DNA of 6,967 bases from an uncultured Collinsella sp. (lineage in GTDB: Bacteria > Actinomycetota > Coriobacteriia > Coriobacteriales > Coriobacteriaceae): contig USHT01000055.1 of assembly GCA_900554455.1 (NCBI GenBank), positions 1 to 6,967 on the forward strand. The letters are read 5' to 3'. The translations under genes were made by a program, and so were the position numbers. Positions 5,081-6,967 of the stretch are shown piece after piece (position 1 is the stretch's first letter; every line of letters begins with the position of its first letter). The notes under the pieces were generated by a model. That model was not told where the DNA came from and did not search any database. It saw nothing but the letters and a program-made list of their open reading frames with translations.

Positions 5081-6103
5081 ATGGCCGACGAACACGAGAC
5101 CGAAAGCAAGGCATGGGCGATTGAGGCCGCTGCGGCAGAGGCGGCGTCGCGTGCTGCCGAGGAGGTGCATCGTCCTCCCGTAGTGCCGATGGAGCGCGTG
5201 GTCGGTCGCGAGGATATCGAACGTGGCGAGCGCGCCGGCCGCAAGCGCAGCCAGGAGCCAGGCTTTCCGCGCTTTTTTGCCGAGCTCAACCTGGGCCTGA
5301 TCCTCACGGCGTTCGCCATCGTTGCCTTTAAAACCCCCAATCACTTTGCCTTCGGCGGCACCTCGGGCGTGTCGGTCATTCTTTCCACGCTATTCCCGAC
5401 TCTGCCCGTCGGCGTCTTTATGTGGATCATCAATGCGGTCCTGGTCATCCTTGGTTTTATCTTTTTGGAGCGCAAGGCAATCCTTTGGAGCGTCTTTGCC
5501 TCGTTTGCGCTTTCGGCCTACGTCTCGCTGTTTGAGCTCTTCATCCCGACGGATGTTTCGATGACGGGCGATATGTGGCTCGACCTGTGTTTTGCCGTCA
5601 TCTTGCCGGCGCTGGGCAGTGCCATTGTCTTTGACATTGGCGCCTCGACGGGCGGCACCGACATCCTTGCCATGATCCTCAAGCGTCGTACGACGCTCGA
5701 GATCGGACGCGCCTTGTTGCTGGTCGATATCGGCATCGTGACCATCGCGGCTTTCCTGTATGGCCCGCGCGTCGGCCTGTACTGCGTGCTTGGTCTGTTT
5801 GCCAAGACGCTCGTGGTCGATAAGGCCATCGAGAGCATTCACCTTCGTAAGGTCTGCACGATTATTTGCGCCGAACCGCGCAAAGTCGAGGAGTTTATCG
5901 TCAAGCATCTCAACCGCACAGCAACAATCAGCCGTGGTTACGGCGCCTTCTCGGGCAAGTGCGTCACGGTGATTATGAGCGTGCTGAGCCGTCGCGAGGC
6001 AGTGCAACTACGCCGCTATACCCGCGATATCGATCCGGATGCGTTTATCACGATCGTCGACAGCTCCGAGATCGTGGGCAAGGGCTTCCGCGGCACGAAC
6101 TAG
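5081..6103 (+). CDS. YitT family membrane protein (YitT core plus C-terminal DUF2179)
   Basis: This gene encodes 340 residues. Residues 1-65 are a charged, Ala/Glu/Arg-rich cytosolic extension that is not typical of the family. The membrane core follows (about 68-84, 90-108, 109-129, 132-154, 166-186, 208-246). It has family-like motifs: FKTPNHFAFGGTSGVSVIL in the first helical pair, and GASTGGTDILAMIL (187-200) at a membrane end. Residues 255-335 form the soluble DUF2179 domain (VCTIICAEPRKVEEFIVKHL, TATISRGYGAFSGK, VTVIMSVLSRREAVQLRRYT, DPDAFITIVDSSEIVGKGF). YitT proteins are widespread in Firmicutes and Actinobacteria. Transport is suspected, but the substrate is not established. ATG at 5081 follows GAGGGG by 8 nt. 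It is preceded by a terminator, so it is probably its own transcription unit. Confidence 0.93.
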   Translation: MADEHETESKAWAIEAAAAEAASRAAEEVHRPPVVPMERVVGREDIERGERAGRKRSQEPGFPRFFAELNLGLILTAFAIVAFKTPNHFAFGGTSGVSVILSTLFPTLPVGVFMWIINAVLVILGFIFLERKAILWSVFASFALSAYVSLFELFIPTDVSMTGDMWLDLCFAVILPALGSAIVFDIGASTGGTDILAMILKRRTTLEIGRALLLVDIGIVTIAAFLYGPRVGLYCVLGLFAKTLVVDKAIESIHLRKVCTIICAEPRKVEEFIVKHLNRTATISRGYGAFSGKCVTVIMSVLSRREAVQLRRYTRDIDPDAFITIVDSSEIVGKGFRGTN

Positions 6104-6253
6104 CGCGGACGCATCCTTCGAATCATTGAATAAGGCCGCCTACGTTGCAAATCGGCCATCTTGGAGTATTTGTCCCCACATTGGGCGATAATGTTGCCAA
6201 AGACATCGTTTGCGATCCAGGTGATTCGCTCTAGATACGAAGGGATGATTTCG
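6104..6253 (+). promoter_or_regulatory. Spacer between the YitT gene and the zinc-ribbon gene, with a -10 candidate
   Basis: No convincing terminator follows the YitT stop: the best hairpin is GGCCG/CGGCC (6134-6138 with 6153-6157), a 5-bp stem with a 14-nt loop and no T run. GATAAT at 6187-6192 matches five of six -10 consensus bases, about 60 nt before the next start, but the only TTG-type -35 (TTGGAG, 6161-6166) is spaced 20 nt away, which is too far. Read-through from the YitT gene or a weak separate promoter are both possible. Confidence 0.25.
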
Positions 6254-6967
6254 ATGTTCTGTTCGCAGTGTGGCGCCCCCATGGGCGATAACGACAAGTT
6301 CTGCGGCGCGTGTGGCGCTCCTAATGCCGGTGCTGCAACCTCTGCTCCTCAGGGGCAGTCTCAACCTCAGCAGTTTGTTCCTCAGCCTAACGTGAACGTG
6401 CCCAAGGGCTGTGTAGCTCAGGCGTTTGAAGACATGACCAAGACGCCGGGCGTGCTGCAGCGCGTGTGCCAGATTGCCTTTTTGCCGGCGCTCATCTGTG
6501 TCGTGTCGGTGCTCGTGCTCTTCATTCCCGTTATCGGCGGTATCGCGGCTGCCTTCGGCTTTTTGGCTGCCTGTGTGGCAAGCGTGTGCGGTTCTGGCTT
6601 TGGCATCGAATGGGGTCGCGACCTGTCGCTCAAGGTCGATGACGGCATGGATCGTCCGTTGATGCGTTCCACGTCGTTTGGCCTTGGCGTCTTTTCGGGC
6701 GTTATTTCGAGCGTGCTCAAGGTTATCGCGGCTATTCCCGTTATTGGTGTAGCGCTTTCGCTGGTGGAGAGCGTGGTAATTGGTGCCGCGGGTGCGTACT
6801 CTTATTGCGGCTCCTATGCGCTTGAGGCCGCTCTGTTTGGCTCGCTGGGCCTGTTTGTTCTGGCTATGATTGCCACGGCGGTCCTGGGTGTCTTCTTTAC
6901 TATGTTCGCCGACATCGCCGTGATGCACTTTGCGGTGACCGGTCGCGTCGAGAGCGCGTTTTCGCTC
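6254..6967 (+). CDS. Zinc-ribbon multi-spanning membrane protein, C-terminus outside the window
   Basis: The reading frame is open from 6254 to the last base (238 complete codons, no stop), so the gene continues beyond the window. Residues 1-23 are a classic short zinc ribbon, with C3-x2-C6 and C17-x2-C20 in the pattern CSQCGAPM...FCGACGAP. A Gln/Pro-rich linker (about 28-50) is followed by several hydrophobic segments (about 74-93, 96-116, 142-168, 173-186, 193-226). The segment FADIAVMHFAVTGRVESAFSL at the edge suggests another cytosolic turn. The membrane part resembles DUF4013-type proteins, a tentative call. ATG at 6254 is preferred over the in-frame ATG at 6245 because AAGGG (6240-6244) lies 9 nt before the former but touches the latter. 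Function is unknown. Such ribbon-plus-membrane proteins are common and poorly characterised in Gram-positive bacteria. Confidence 0.85.
   Translation, partial: MFCSQCGAPMGDNDKFCGACGAPNAGAATSAPQGQSQPQQFVPQPNVNVPKGCVAQAFEDMTKTPGVLQRVCQIAFLPALICVVSVLVLFIPVIGGIAAAFGFLAACVASVCGSGFGIEWGRDLSLKVDDGMDRPLMRSTSFGLGVFSGVISSVLKVIAAIPVIGVALSLVESVVIGAAGAYSYCGSYALEAALFGSLGLFVLAMIATAVLGVFFTMFADIAVMHFAVTGRVESAFSL

Noticed and set aside
6134..6157. GGCCG/CGGCC hairpin as a terminator of the YitT gene
   Set aside because: The stem is only 5 bp with a 14-nt loop and no T run.
6140..6928. Minus-strand open frame of 262 codons opposite the zinc-ribbon gene
   Set aside because: The translation is His/Arg-rich without motifs, and the plus strand carries a perfect zinc ribbon plus membrane helices with a good ribosome-binding site.
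1..6967. Defence system, prophage, CRISPR array or RNA gene
   Set aside because: No transposase, integrase, nuclease, repeat-spacer array, tRNA or rRNA signature was seen on either strand; the genes are ordinary housekeeping and envelope families.

Overview
The window is GC-rich, and every gene I can support lies on the + strand. It looks like a chromosomal segment of a gut actinobacterium of the class Coriobacteriia, most likely Collinsella. I infer this from the protein set (a DUF6020-type membrane protein, YebC, an AmaP/DUF2273/Asp23 cassette, YitT), the G/C-rich third codon positions, the GTG starts, and short intergenic hairpin repeats with a GGGACAGGTT core. No database search was possible, so the genus is a judgement.

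Layout. Positions 1-46 hold a 45-bp intergenic repeat. At 65-2248 is a large polytopic membrane protein (DUF6020-like, with GT-C glycosyltransferase-like features). It is followed directly by a second hairpin (2250-2282) whose loop has the same core. At 2414-3220 is yebC, a conserved translation/regulatory factor, which ends at an intrinsic terminator (3290-3332). A compact three-gene envelope-stress cassette follows: amaP (3386-3931), a DUF2273 membrane protein overlapping it by 8 nt (3924-4301), and an Asp23/Gls24 protein (4346-4873). A second copy of the 45-bp repeat (4871-4915) begins on the Asp23 stop codon, and a strong terminator (4926-4968) closes the cassette. At 5081-6103 is a YitT-family membrane protein with a C-terminal DUF2179 domain. 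A zinc-ribbon multi-spanning membrane protein starts at 6254 and runs off the right edge.

How the genes work together. Only the amaP-DUF2273-asp23 group is clearly one functional unit: by analogy with Firmicutes, AmaP anchors Asp23 at the membrane, and DUF2273 is the usual small membrane partner. The other genes look like independent housekeeping or envelope genes that happen to be neighbours.

I see no rRNA, tRNA, CRISPR array, transposase, phage gene or defence system. The most unusual signal is the family of three related hairpins. They share a loop motif but have different stems, two of them sit exactly at stop codons, and two bracket the DUF6020 gene in opposite orientation.
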